From: Ampelocalamus luodianensis
Taxonomy: Eukaryota > Streptophyta > Magnoliopsida > Poales > Poaceae
Assembly: GCA_036346255.1 (NCBI GenBank)
Contig: CM070633.1
Span: 2,604,001-2,668,000 of the forward strand
Length of the DNA: 64,000 nt
Direction: 5' to 3'
Part shown: positions 22,310 to 34,409 of the stretch, in pieces
How positions within the stretch are numbered: position 1 is the first letter of the stretch
Layout: each line of letters opens with the position of its first letter
Program-made: the position numbers and the translations under genes
Notes under the pieces: generated by a model
Databases searched by the model: none
Seen by the model: the letters and a program-made list of their open reading frames with translations, nothing else
What the model was told of the DNA's origin: nothing

Positions 22310-24397
22310 TCACATTGCTAAAACTACCTAAAACTATAGCCGAATGCGAATGACACTTACCTTTTCTAGGTGCTCAGACGATTTCAACTTCTCTCTGGTT
22401 GGCTTCTCCCTTCTCTGCCACGAGCTCAGTGCGATATGAAATGAACTACTAAACAGTCCCGCTAGCTCTCTCCTCCACTGCTCTTAAAGAGAATCGTTAC
22501 CCCGCGCGCAAATTAAGCCATAAATTTCAGCGCACAATGATTTGAGACAAGAGACAAGAGGTGACGGATCGATGCTTTCGGTGGAAAATACAGGGAGGGA
22601 GGGCCTCCTTCACATCTTTTAACAATCAACATATGGCCAGGGCCTGGTTCAAATGTCTGAACAATCAACACCTGTTGCAAATGGAGGGAGGGAGGGCCTT
22701 CTGCAAATGGTTCAAATGTCTGAACAATCAACACCTGTTGCAAATGAAGGGATGGAGGGTCTGCTGCAAATGGAGGGAGGGAGGGCCTGCTGCAAATGAA
22801 GGGTACTGATTCAAATCTTTGCAATCAACACATATTAGAATGACACAATCATATCGATTAGCAATAAAAAATCTAAACAAATAAAATTATGCAAAATTTA
22901 TACAAACAAGTAAACAGTTTCAGTAGACTACATAAAAAAATCGTAATTTTTTGAACTCATTTGTATATTTTAAAATTACCACAAACTTTTCCTAACCCTA
23001 ATTATCCCTAACCCTAATTAACTTCTAACCTAATTAGCGCGCGGCTGGAGGCGACACGTGGAGGGGCGGGCGCAGGCTCACCCTACGCCCGGGAGCAGTG
23101 GGCGGGCGCAGGCTCACCCTGCGCCCGGGAACAGTGGAGGCGGTGGCGTGTCGGCACGTGGGGAGGGGTCGGCGCAGGCTCAGGCGCCGGGGGAGCGGCA
23201 CGTGGCGGGCGGCGAGGCTGGGCGAGAGGGAGCGGTGGGAGTGGGCGCCACGTGGAGCTCGGCCGGACGGGAGTGCGGAGCGGCGGTCCGGCGCGCACGT
23301 GGAGGGGTGGCGCGAGGTGAGTCTGCGCCCGGGAGCAGTGGAGGTGGGGGCAGGGGCGCGGCGGCACGTGGAGACGCGGGCTGGGCTCGGTGAGGTGGCG
23401 GGCGGGGCGCGCCGACGTGGCGGGAGGCGGTGAGGTGGCGGGGCGCGGGAGTGAGTTGGCGTGGAACAGTGGGCGGGCGCGGGGTGAGCGTGCGCCCACG
23501 GCGTACGTGTCGGCCTCTCAGCGCGGGCGCGGGCTCACCGCGCGTCCGGTGTGTTATTTTTGCAAATACGCGCTAAAGCCGGTCATAAGTGTAATTACGG
23601 TTGAAAAAGTGACCGTATCGGCCAAAAATTCGGCTATTAACTACCGTGCGGATTATACCGGGTGTATATAAGTATAATAACAAGGAGGGGAAAAATTGGT
23701 CCATGCTAGCTGTTTAGCACTCCCACACAGCTAATGCTTCTTTCAAAAACTTGTTGCTTATCCCTGGCTGAGCCAATGTACTTTCTTCTGGACCTGCTCT
23801 CCTCCGTGGTGATCATATCTCGTAAGAAGGGCCTGCAGATCTATAAAAGCTCACCAAAACCGTTAGAGCACACGCACCACATACATAACCGAGCCAATCG
23901 TCCCCGTCAAAGTAACAGCAAAATCTACGAACTCTGACTGACATACCTGTGTTATCGTGCAGACTTTTCCTAGCTTGTATAAGGATAGCATGCCTCATTT
24001 CTTCGTGTCATGGACAGTGAGTGCAATTGCAAAGCTACAAACTAATTAAGATACCTCCTATTCGACCAAAAACGATATTTCATCAGAGTAACTGGCACTG
24101 TGTGTTCTCTAATTGCAGGCAGATGGGTTCAAAACTACAGGCTGCTTCAACACCAACTGCCTAGGATTCGTGATGGCTACAGGGGCTGGAAATGGCATAT
24201 TACCGGGGAAGTCAGTGGCAAATCCGTCGGTTTACCATGCACTCCAGACTGATCTCACCATAACCATAGAGAAGGTCAATTAAATGCTACTCTATCTAAT
24301 AATCAAACATGCATATAACTCTACACTTTACAAACAAACATGTACTTAGGGCTTGTTTGATTGGTGCTCTTGATTCCATGCCTATGAAAAAGTGGTA
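22310..24397 (+). repeat. Duplicated segment D2
   Basis: Second copy of D1 with the same order: minisatellite (22,590-22,800), CCTAACCCTAATTA stretch, GC-rich core (23,040-23,560) and neprosin fragment. It differs from D1 mostly by extra single bases in D2. It continues into the complete TIR element, where D1 is cut by LTR copy 2. Confidence 0.85.
23963..24274 (+). pseudogene. Captured neprosin-domain (DUF239) gene fragment, copy in D2
   Basis: Same two exon-like pieces as in D1 (23,963-24,016 and 24,119-24,274) with AG/GT borders. This copy keeps the frame through DLTITIEK, where D1 loses a base. Upstream and downstream exons of a neprosin gene are absent, so it is a fragment. Confidence 0.65.
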
Positions 24398-24630
24398 GTT
24401 GGAGGTAGCCTAGAAAGTAGATGGTTTTTGTTTGGTCAGACAAACCTGAAAATGAGTTTTTGGTTATAAGTCTGTGCCTGAAATTGGTGAATAAAAAATA
24501 GAGTGTTGGATCAAAGCTCCGAACGATAGATAGAGTTGTCTGGCTCCCAGGCGTCCATTTTTAGTGCTGGGGATTGGGAAGTTGCCTGGCAGGCCAGCCA
24601 TGCACGGAACCCAACCAAACAGCTTCACGG
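24349..24630. mobile_element. Small TIR element (MITE-like)
   Basis: The left end GGGCTTGTTTGATTGGTGC and the right end GGAACCCAACCAAACAGCTT are imperfect inverted repeats of the common grass type. There is no coding capacity. The target duplication is not resolved. Only its first ~45 bp exists in D1. Confidence 0.5.
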
Positions 24631-24699
24631 CAGTCTCCCGACTGCATCCTCGCCAGGCAAGTTAGCCCCAGGTAGCAAAGCAAACACGCTCATAAGTTC

Positions 24700-27091
24700 A
24701 TAACCCATGATCTTAGATAGGGGGAGCTGGATTACACGCCGCAGAGCCTGGAGGGTCTGGAGGGATCCTTCACTGAGCATGAAGTCAAACAACGTCGTAG
24801 CTCTCATGCTAGGCGATAAGGCACCGGGATCCGATGGCTTCATGTTTAGATTCTTCATATCATGCTGGCCCATTATCAAAACGAACATCATGGCGGTCTT
24901 CCAAAGATTTCACAGCCTTCATACGTCAAATATGCGACTCCTCAACATGACAAGCATTGCTCTGATTCCGAAGAAAGAAGGGGTTGAACGGGTGGCCGAT
25001 TGCATACCCATCAACTTCATTCATGGGATAGGAAAGTGGATCTCCAATACCTTGGCCCTTCATCTTGCACCACACCTGGCAATATGGTATCAGTAAACCA
25101 GAGTACATTTATGAAGAAACGAAGCATCCACGACAATTTCTTGTACGTCAAAAACCTAACAACTCAGCTCCATAGACACAAAACATCGACTTTATTCCTC
25201 AAGCTCGACATCGCAAAAGCCTTCGACACGGTCCACTGGGATTATCTTCTAGAGCTTCTCCAGAGAGAGGTTTTTCGCCCAGATGGAGAGGATGGATTAC
25301 GGCTCTATGGTCTTCGTCCTCTTCCGAATTCTCCTCAATGGCATCCCGGGTAGCAACATCAACCACAGCAGGGGTCTGAGGCAAGGAGATCCGCTTTCCC
25401 CCTTCCTATTCATTCTGGCGATCGACCCCGTACAAAACTGTTCTCAAAGGCAACAGACCAGGGATATCTAGACCGTCGATGCATCCGCTTTGACACCCTC
25501 AGGACCTCGCTCTACGCCGATGATGCAACAATCTTCATCTCCCCCACTGAGCAAGACGTTAAAGCAACAACTCTCATCCTACAAAACTTCAGAAACGTCT
25601 CAGGGCTACACACAAACTTACATGAAAGCACGGTGGTCCCAAGAGGGTGCGGGCATATCAACCTCGACATACTACTCCAAGAGTTTCCAGCCATTTGCAC
25701 AAATTTCGCCATCAAATACTTGGGTCGGACGCTTACCTACAAAAGACTTAGGAGGGTGGACTTTCAGGCCCTGATAGACAAAGTTGGGAGCAGGTTGGTA
25801 GGATGGCAAGGCAAACTGCTCACCTCGGCTGGTCGCTCCACCTTAGTGAAATCAATGCTAATCTCGATCCCAACCTACTACCTCAAGGCCCTAAGAGTCC
25901 TAAAATCAATCCTACATGCGTTGGACCGCATGAGGCGTTGGTTCCTTTGGTCTGGGGTAGAAGCGGTAATAGGAGGACAATGCAAGGTAAATTGGGATAA
26001 GGTGTGTCGACCAACAAGCTCGGCGGGTTGGGAATACTCAACCTCACCAAATTCACAAGAGCTCTCAGACTCCGCTAGTTGTACCAACAATGGACCACCG
26101 ATAGTAAGTCGTGGGTGGGCATGAAATTACCTTGCGACGAGACTGACAAGCGCCTCTTCGACGCGGCCACCTTGATCACAATCGAAAACGGCCATAAAGC
26201 TAAGTTCTGGACCTCAAAGTGGCTAGGTGGTCCCTGTCTGCAGGAGTCTGCCCCAGAGATCTTCCGCCTCTCAATTCGGAAGCATAGAACAGTCCATACG
26301 ACGCTGCAGGACAACCGATGGATACACGACATCAACCTACCAGGGGTCATTACGGTTCAACTGGTCCAAGAATTTCTATGAGTCTGGGAAAGGGTAAGCC
26401 ATATCGTCCTGGACATATCTACCACAGATGAGATCACATGGAGGCTAAACTCGCAGGGGGAGTACGCGACAAAGTTAGCCTATGATATGCAATTCTTAGG
26501 TTCTACGACCACGGACTACAACAGGATAATCTGGAGATCTTCAACCCACCGCCCCTCCCACCCCCACCCCCACCCCCATGCAAGCATATCGCGTGGTTGG
26601 CCATCCAGAACAGGATTTGGACGTTGGACAAACTTCAAGCGCGGAGTTGGCCAAATCAGGGCACGTGCCCTCTCTGTAGGCAAGCAAATGAAAACAGTCC
26701 TACATCTCCTGGCGGAATGTAGGTATTCCCGACAAGTGTGGAACCTCACGGCAGATTGGCCTAGTTGTGCGTCGCTCAAGCCATCACACTGGGAACCAAG
26801 TATAAATATCACAAACTGGTGGTCAAAAGTGAGTAAACTAGGCCAACTGCCATCAAGAGCGATGGCCATGGTGGTCACGCTAATCACCTAGGAGATTTGG
26901 AAGGGGCGCAACGCTAGAATTTTCAACAGAAGGTTCGCCTCCACTTCGGAGTTGCTCGCAAAGATAAGGGAAGAAGAAAAAGGCTAGCGATTTGCTTGGA
27001 GAGCATAATGCCGTGTAATTAAGCGGTAAAAATATTGGACCTTTGGGTCTTTGTACTATGCAGCCCTCATGCCTATTTTTCAAAAAAAAAA
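24700..27091 (+). mobile_element. 5'-truncated L1-type LINE (ORF2 remnant)
   Basis: The 3' part of a plant non-LTR retrotransposon. Reverse-transcriptase blocks occur in order: DKAPGSDGF (about 24,815), SIALIPKKEG, NQSTFMKKRSIHDNFLYVKN, LKLDIAKAFDTVHWDYLLE, GLRQGDPLSPFLF and the catalytic YADD at 25,513-25,524. Next come the thumb region (VGWQGKLLTSAGRSTLVKS) and a zf-RVT-type zinc finger (GTCPLCRQANEN, about 26,660). The element ends in CTTTGGGTCTTTGTACTATG, CAGCCCTCATG and a poly-A tail at 27,080-27,091. Endonuclease and ORF1 are missing. Several frameshifts (near 25,090, 25,270, 25,470, 26,040 and 26,570) and stops make it inactive. I found no target duplication. Confidence 0.9.
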
Positions 27092-27149
27092 ATACAATGA
27101 ATTCCTGATATAACTCCATTGTCGTTAACTTACAGAATCCATAGACGGG

Positions 27150-27480
27150 GCACTAGTTGATTTACCTGGACGAGGCCGGGATCCGCAGGCCGATAGGGCG
27201 CGTAGTCCACGGTGGGCGCAGGGCCTCCGATGGGCAGCAGGCACAGGCCGAGCGAGGGCAACGGCGGCGCGGCGTACATCAAGAACATCATGATCTTCGA
27301 CTCCGAGGGCGACTTCGGTGCTCCTCCGATGGACAGCGTACGGTCATTGGTTTTTGCAGAAGATTGCTATGACATCAGTGCATTTGGAGTTTCCCTGCAG
27401 GGCGATGATGGTGTTTCCTTCTTTAATGGGGGGACTAGAGGCTGCAACCATTAGAAGTTTCCAATTTTTCATGTTCCAAT
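27150..27480 (+). other. Exon-like open frame, family unknown
   Basis: An 80-codon frame (27,212-27,454) with ordered composition includes NGGAAYIKNIMIFDSEGDFG and VRSLVFAEDCYDISAFGVSL. Its codon-like GC-rich to AT-rich transition is typical of grass exons. I do not recognise the product. It is cut off by the LINE on one side and the hAT-like element on the other, so it is probably a gene remnant. Confidence 0.35.
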
Positions 27481-28140
27481 CAGTGTTACCAGGACATGCG
27501 TGTCCAAAAAAATATTGTCGTGTGTCGACGCGTGTCAAACTCCTTGTGACATGTATCGGACACTTAATGGAGAGTCCTTGTGAGGAGCAGAAGGGAAGAA
27601 CTAGCTCGAAGCCGGTGTTTAGATAGATCTGTTGCCAAAGAAAGAGAGGAGAGAGATGTCGGTGCCGTGGCATGATTTAAAGATCTGTTAGAGGAAGGAA
27701 AGTCAGGGGTGGAGTGGTAGTGCTTAGTCAAATGAGCATCGGAACGAGAGTGAGGCTGATCTAATGAGAAGGAAAAGACAGAGAAGAAGGCTAGAAGAGC
27801 TGCAGGAGACCTCAACCGTGGTACTTCTTTATTTATTTTTACATCTAACGAGGTATTGGACAATTTTTGCTACCCTTTTTGAAACGATGAATGGTGTGTA
27901 GTTGGTCTTTCTAGTGATTAGGAGATATCAACGGTGTCTAAGATCTTTTGTGATAGTTATATTGTGTTGTTGTAGTGTTCCTAAATTAAATATTTTACTA
28001 TATAAATCATTTTATTTTAATTTTTAAAGATAAAAAATATATTAAACGAATTCTTAAATCCTATTTTCTAAAGCTCGTTAAATCCGACACCCGAATCCGA
28101 GTCAAAATCCGACAACCGTGTCCGTGTCCGATCAACATTG
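27481..28140. mobile_element. hAT-like element (660 bp) with 8-bp target duplication
   Basis: The perfect direct repeat GTTCCAAT flanks it (27,473-27,480 and 28,141-28,148). The termini CAGTGTTACCAGGACATGCG and, inverted, CAATGTTGATCGGACACGG form imperfect TIRs starting CA.TGTT. An 8-bp duplication plus a CA-start TIR is characteristic of hAT. It carries no transposase, so it is non-autonomous. Confidence 0.85.
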
Positions 28141-28148
28141 GTTCCAAT

Positions 28149-28847
28149 TCATCAACAAGGACGTGTAATAAGGAGTGCTGCTGTAGCAACATATAGCTCA
28201 CGAGGGGCAATCAATGAAGCAATGCTGCAGGCGCTTCGTAATCTTGTCAAAAAAAAAAATTAACGTTTCAGTAAGGAAGTACGGCAAAAATATACAGTTT
28301 ATCCACGGAGCTGTCAATAGTTCTGGACAACAAACTTTCCATTAGCATAATTACGATAAACAATCAATGCGCTCCTACTAAGAACAAAAAATGCCTATCA
28401 GGATTACATGTGTGTGCCCTTATTGGCAGAAGATTAAAAGGCAAAATAAATCGTGCATGGAATGAGACAGCCACGAGCCCACGACTCATCGTAAATCTCC
28501 TATCAAACAATCTGGACAATGAGGTTGACACCCACGTTTACTTGAAGACTCATTCACATCATCCTTATCTGCTACATAGTCCTCTGATTTGTGACTAATC
28601 CCAGAATGCAGAAATCGTCAATCAAGTCTGTTAATTCAATGGACAGATGGTGCTGCGTCCACTCACTCCTGTCAACGTTGATGGCCAACGACTGCACCTC
28701 TTCTCCTGTTCAACAGCTGTGTTTGTTGTCCGAGTGCACAATACAGCTTTTGGGGGCTATAGGCAGTCACTCAACAGACACAGATTTGAGAGGCTAGTGG
28801 ATGCAGCAATCTATTGTCAATTGTTCTGCTTTCCAGGTTCAATTGTG
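28149..28847. other. 3' flank of GAUT7, no further gene
   Basis: Contains the putative 3' UTR of the galacturonosyltransferase gene (minus strand). There is no other supported feature. Confidence 0.5.
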
Positions 28848-31800
28848 CTAGGGATTTACATTGCACTCATCCATGAATTTATCTTCTCGAATGAGAAACC
28901 TCTTCCAGTATTTCCTGTAGTCTGGTATACCTAATTCGAGCCAAGGTTTCATATTACCATTGTAGTGCAATGATGTAGAATTCCGTGCAACTTCCTTATC
29001 AATTCCATAATCATATCCAAGTCCAGACAGAGTCAACCTCTCGTCAAGGGGATAGATGAGATGTTGGAAAGACAGCAAGCTTAAAGGAAATGCTGCTGCT
29101 CGCAGAGATCCCTCATCCTTGATTTTGAACTGCAACACAAAAAGAGTCAGATTAATATATGTGGTGTGCTAATCATATGAAGCATCATGTAACAAAGAAT
29201 CAAATAATTTTCAGATGGAATAAATATACAAAGAAAGCTGAACTTCTACATCTTGAACAAACACAATAGTTATAAATAAATAAAAAGAACGCAGCATGCT
29301 AACTGTTTCATGCAAGATTAATTCTAATACTCAGTATTTCACACCACATGTGCACTGTCAAATGTTCTTCCAGACCACCCATTATGTGTGCCCATATTTT
29401 TTATCATATGCTGTGGAATGAAATTAACTAGACAAGAACTAGCACCAACCTTTTTCAGGAGCAGCAGATAATTCTCAGTAACATTATGCTTCCTCCATTT
29501 ATCCAAATTAATCACATTCACCCCAGACATCCATGCACATGATTTCGGATCATATGTTGTCTTACCCAAGAGATTTCTCACTTGACCCAGTTTTACACCA
29601 CAAAATTCAACAGCACCATTTACCTTGTCTCCCATATCAAGATTCCACAAGAAAGACAGATCACGTTGAACAATCACATCATCATCCAACATAACCACCT
29701 TGTTTAGATCCTTGAATATTTCTGGAATAAAGAAATGTGAGTGACTGAACAGTGACAGGTATTCCATTCTTGCCTTCTCAGTAGGCCGCTCAGTGCTCCT
29801 AATGAGAACACGAAACTCCTCCGGCAAATACAGCTGTCGCATACTAAACTTTGGTAACTTCTCCAAAATAATGGCTTCATAGTTTATGATATGGGCAGCT
29901 GCCTCTTTGTATGAATTCCTGACAAACCAGTGTTTCATGGCATAGAAATTTTGAGCATCAGTCAGGATATGAAAAACAATGTTTGCTGGCTCCTGCAAAA
30001 AGATCAATACGAAAATCAGTAACCCCCCAGCCCAGAAGATAATGTACAAACTAAACACTGTAAATATCACCCACATACCTTAGAACAGCTCACTGTTGAG
30101 TTGATGACAACAGAAGCTGCAATGACGTTCTTAGATAGTATAACATAGTGCCTATGGTTTGGGTTATTAAACTTGCGAGAAGAGTCATCTGAATCCAATG
30201 AAGAGGATTTGAAATACTCTAATGTCAACCTCATAGAGAAACAATGGTGACTTTTAGGCACTGTCTGAGCACCAAGATTGTAGAGGAATGCACTCTGCCT
30301 CATATGAAAATGAGCTTCATCCTGAGTCATATCAAGTATCTGGCGAAGCTTCCTGTCAACATTGTGGCAATCCACAGTGCAAGATTTGGCTTTCGCTATT
30401 GTTTTCTCCATCTGCTCTATCTTCTTGTTGATACTGAAATCATAGGACAGCTGTTATTCATATTATCAAAGTAGTGACTTATATATTGGTGATTGGAAAA
30501 TTATTCATAGGCTGACTTTGTATTCCTTTTACAGATAAATGTACTCTTTTTAACTAATAATATTAAAACCATTTCGCCTGAGAGACACCCAAAAATAATA
30601 CTGTGATTTATAGGACATTCAGTTTCAGTCTCATGTTTATTTCTAAAAGATGCTACCAGTAACGGCAATCATCACAAATTGCAACTTTAAGATTAACAAC
30701 GGAATAAATTATGAAAGTACTAGAAAGCTTTGGCAGTAAAACTTAGTTCTCACAAGGATGGTAGATAAGCATCAACAGTGGACACACTAAGAACCCTCTC
30801 ATGGTCTTGTATGTTTTGCTTCATCTCCCGAGTAAGTGCCTCCTGTCCTTGAAGTTTGGCAATGCTTGGATAGTATGAGCGGGCCACAAATAGTTGGTCT
30901 TTTAGCCTTTTCACTATGGAATCCTTCATAACTTCTTTGTGTTCTATGGACCAGAGGCAGTAGCTCCCAAATTCAAGTTGACAAGCTTTCACACTTTCCG
31001 CTTCATCTGCTTTTGCACCTTTGTCTCGTCTCTTACTATCCTTGCTAACCTCCTGAAAGCAATATATGTGCATTATAGCATACCTCTGGTTGATGCAAAG
31101 GTAAGGAGGAAAATAAATGACATCGACAGGGGAAATGGGATGCATTATATTCAGCATTGTCCTAAGATTCATCTAAGTACATTATTACATCAGTTCGACT
31201 AAAACTAAGGGAAATCATTTGAAAATGTTGCTTTATGTTACCTGTGATGTCACGGCCTATCGATCGTATCAGGTAGCTGTGGAATGTAGGCGGCTTTGGC
31301 CCTGGCTTGTGCCCAGGAGCCATGGCTACGAACGGGAAGAAGCAAGCGCTAGAGGTTTCGCAATAGACTGGGAAGGGATTGAGCGGATTGGGGAGAAAAG
31401 AATTAACTCTTGCTTACGGCTTACCTTTATTCAATCACACCATCCTCTTATATGGAGGACATCCTAACATCAATGGCTAGCACAGACTCGGACTCAACTT
31501 TCCTAAGCAGACTCAAATTGAACTACGACTCTTTAAACTTCGTATCTTAATCGGCAAGCTAAAGGACGTCAGCTCTAAGCCATCCCGTCCTGTTTCTGTG
31601 CGTTAGCACCAGTAGCTGTTGCCCTTCAACATCGATGCTGATACGTAATTCCGACCATGGCATATGATATTATGTGTTTGAGCTAAAAATCTAGCATTTG
31701 GTAATTTAGGTGTTATACTTGCTGCTGCTACTACTACATGACTACAGAATTGCATTTTAATGACTGAACATGTCTGGGAAAAAATTTGATGTCGGTTCTT

Positions 31801-33097
31801 AAAAATAAAGTACAACTTTGAATGCTAGAAGGCATACTCTTGTGCCTCGAGTTGATTCCATTACAGCCTTTGGTCTGCCAATTTTTGGTGCAGGAAGAAC
31901 TGCATGTATCACCAAGACACCAAATATTGAGTCATATATAAAGATAAGCAAAGAAAATTGCAGCATCTGAAAGAATAAAAGACCAATCCGGAATAGATGG
32001 ACTACAACCTATAAATAGCTTTACCAAGACCACTAGTGACAACTATATGAGGGTCAAGAAGACAGGAAAGTTGTTTTCAAATAATCAGCAGTGGCTTGTT
32101 AGTATAGATTTGGGTAAAATATATTGCTTCTAGGTCTGTAAAGTAAACATTGGAAAATGAAGGGAAGCAGAGAGAGAGAGAGAGAGAGAGTGGAGAAAAC
32201 TAAATTTAATACATGCAACTCTTAAGGAAAATCAGATTATCAGAAAGTGAATTAGTGAAAGACTGGAAAGCCATGGAGATGAATCATGTTCACATAAAAT
32301 TTTCATGATGCTACCACTGTGCCTCATGTAGCCCCAAACGCCAGTTTTCCTACTACATTTACCAGATGGTCCTGATTACTTTGCATAGTCTATACTTGCA
32401 ATCCATGAATGGTGTTCTAGCATTAGTAAGTAGTAAAACTGCATTTACATCTAAAAAGCTTAACCACAAAAATTGAACTAACTGCGTAGAGCATTTGGCA
32501 TTTTACTATGCTGTACCTTTTGGTTTAGCACTAACGCTAGAAGAGTGGCGATCAATTTGCTTATGCTGGTGCAGTACTCCACTACGACCTTTGGAGAACT
32601 TCGGTGCATCCTGAGGGGGAAATAAATGTTATGTATAGCAGATGCAACCTTGACAATTTTGAGCTGCTCTCTGAGACATATTTTTATTTCTTCATACTTC
32701 ATGAACATGAAATTTGGGTTAAATAAAGTATTTTCCTCCACAAGTGGAGAACATTATCTCCGGAAAGCTAACGCACAAGGTGACAAGGAACACTACAGCA
32801 AAAATCACCGCACCGCAAATCAGTGAGGCTTGGACAAGTTTCGATCATACTGGCCACTCTTAATAAAATCCTGACATAAACGGAGTGACGATGCAATAGA
32901 AACTATGATACCCCAATAAAAGGTCGCCATTGTAGAACCCAACAAAACTACAAAACAATCACCATCACTGGAAAGCAGTAGCAAACCTGTCTCGCTCCAT
33001 TGACAGCACCAGCACCGTCCCTCTTCTCCACGCGATCGAACGAAGGCAAAACGACCTCCTAATCCAATGTAAAAGACCAAAAAAAAAAAAAATAGCA

Positions 33098-33168
<71 letters not shown>

Positions 33169-33548
33169 GAAAAAAGGAACAACAGTGTCACACCAGTCGG
33201 TGCCGCTCATCCGTCGTCACGTACCCTGCGTCACAAACCAATCAAAAAGTAGAAGAAGGCAGTTAATAATTTACGAAAACATATAGTAATCAGACAGCAA
33301 CCAGATGTCCAGATCCACCGGAAGCAGCACTGATCCGAGCACGAAGGCACGCCCCCCGCATTGCATTCCCCGAACCCCCAACCGGAGCACAGAGAGAGGA
33401 GAGGCGAGGGTTAGCACCAACCGGAGGGGGCGCGGTCGAAGAGGAAGGCGAGGGGCACGAGCAGCGAGCAGAAGACGAGCGCCAGGACCGCCGCGCGCGG
33501 CCCCCTCCGCCTCTTCGCCGGCGGCGGCTGCGGGGGCGTCGCCTTCAT
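28848..33548 (-). CDS. GAUT7: GAUT7-type galacturonosyltransferase (glycosyltransferase family 8), 9 exons, 621 aa
   Basis: A Golgi type-II membrane protein of the GAUT family, which makes pectic homogalacturonan. Arabidopsis GAUT7 anchors GAUT1 in the synthase complex. Exons (minus): 33548-33422, 33225-33194, 33058-32987, 32610-32517, 31899-31838, 31052-30754, 30433-30079, 29992-29450, 29129-28848. All have GT-AG introns with perfect phase, giving 1,866 nt with no internal stop. The start gives MKATPPQPPPAKRRRG followed by a signal-anchor (residues ~19-37). A variable Lys/Pro-rich stem (~40-140) follows, then the conserved YGSYCLW block. The GT8 domain has VVMLDDDVIVQRDL with the DDD metal site at residues 450-452. 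The C-terminal signature HYNGNMKPW is at 583-591, and the protein ends DECNVNP. Its length equals that of the family. The assignment to GAUT7 within the family is from the stem and overall similarity, without a tree. Confidence 0.92.
31230..31640 (-). mobile_element. Possible solo copia-type LTR in a GAUT7 intron
   Basis: A compositionally distinct block inside intron 5. On the minus strand it starts TGTTGAAGGGCAACA, includes CCATATAAGAGGATGG (a TATA-like box), and ends near GGCCGTGACATCA. The layout resembles a small LTR. I could not find a convincing target duplication, so the borders are approximate. Confidence 0.35.
33100..33164. repeat. (TA)n microsatellite in GAUT7 intron 2
   Basis: About 32 uninterrupted TA units, next to a run of 13 A (33,080-33,092). 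Together they occupy most of the 135-nt intron between exons 2 and 3. Confidence 0.95.
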
Positions 33549-34409
33549 CGCCTCCTCCGGTTCCCAGAACCGCCCGCTCCTCTACTGATCATCGCACCGC
33601 GACGGGACGAAGCGGCGCAGGCGAGGAACCGAATGCTCCTCCAAATGCTTCGAACTGGACGCGGTTGCGGGACTCGCCCACTCAGGTTGGGATTTGATCG
33701 ACGCGGCGCGGTGCGGTGCGCGAAGGGAGTGGAGACGAGGAGAGGAAGTAGCAAAGCGCCGTGTGCGTGGGGGGTGGGTGGGGCATGATGCCATGTGACT
33801 CACCCGTGCCATCCATCGTGTATTCGTGTGCGCGTGTACTGGGTAGTGGGGACACTTCCGCGTCAGGCTGAACGGTCCAGGGGAACTGGGCTCTGAACGT
33901 TTCCCAACCCCTAGTGACGCATACAACATTGGTTAACTTTGAAACTTACGTTCTGTACTAGTTTAAATTACATTTTTGCTTTCGTGTGCAGGGATTCTGG
34001 GATTGCAATTCCGGTGCTACAAAATTCGTGTTCAATTTCTAGGATCCAAACCTTGCATTGCAATGCATTGGTTTATCTTGTGACAAACAAATCCCCAAAA
34101 TGTGCACATGCAATTAACCAACGCACAACAATACGTGACTTTGGAGCGCAAGCATCTCACAGGGATTTCACAGATAAAGGTTCCCAATTCCCAAGCATCT
34201 CGTAGTAACTAGTAGTAGGCACTCTTACGTATATAGACATCCCATAAGCAAGCAAAGCCTTTCAGAGATGGGAATTGGGATACTAGAACTAAACTGGAAC
34301 AAGTTCAACTTGCCAAAGTCACAACTACCAAGCATATATACATCCACGCACAAGCAACGAGTCCTAGAGATGGGATACTGGTACTAACTGTTATCATCCC
34401 TTCAGCTTG
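33549..34409. promoter_or_regulatory. GAUT7 upstream region and helicase 3' flank
   Basis: An 861-bp interval between two genes transcribed in the same direction (minus). It must hold the GAUT7 promoter and 5' UTR and the helicase 3' UTR. No TATA box or motif stands out that I would defend. Confidence 0.5.

Noticed and set aside
33305..33697. 130-codon plus-strand frame over the GAUT7 start
   Set aside because: Antisense shadow of the GC-rich first exon and its upstream region. It has no family, and the minus-strand exon is phase-verified.
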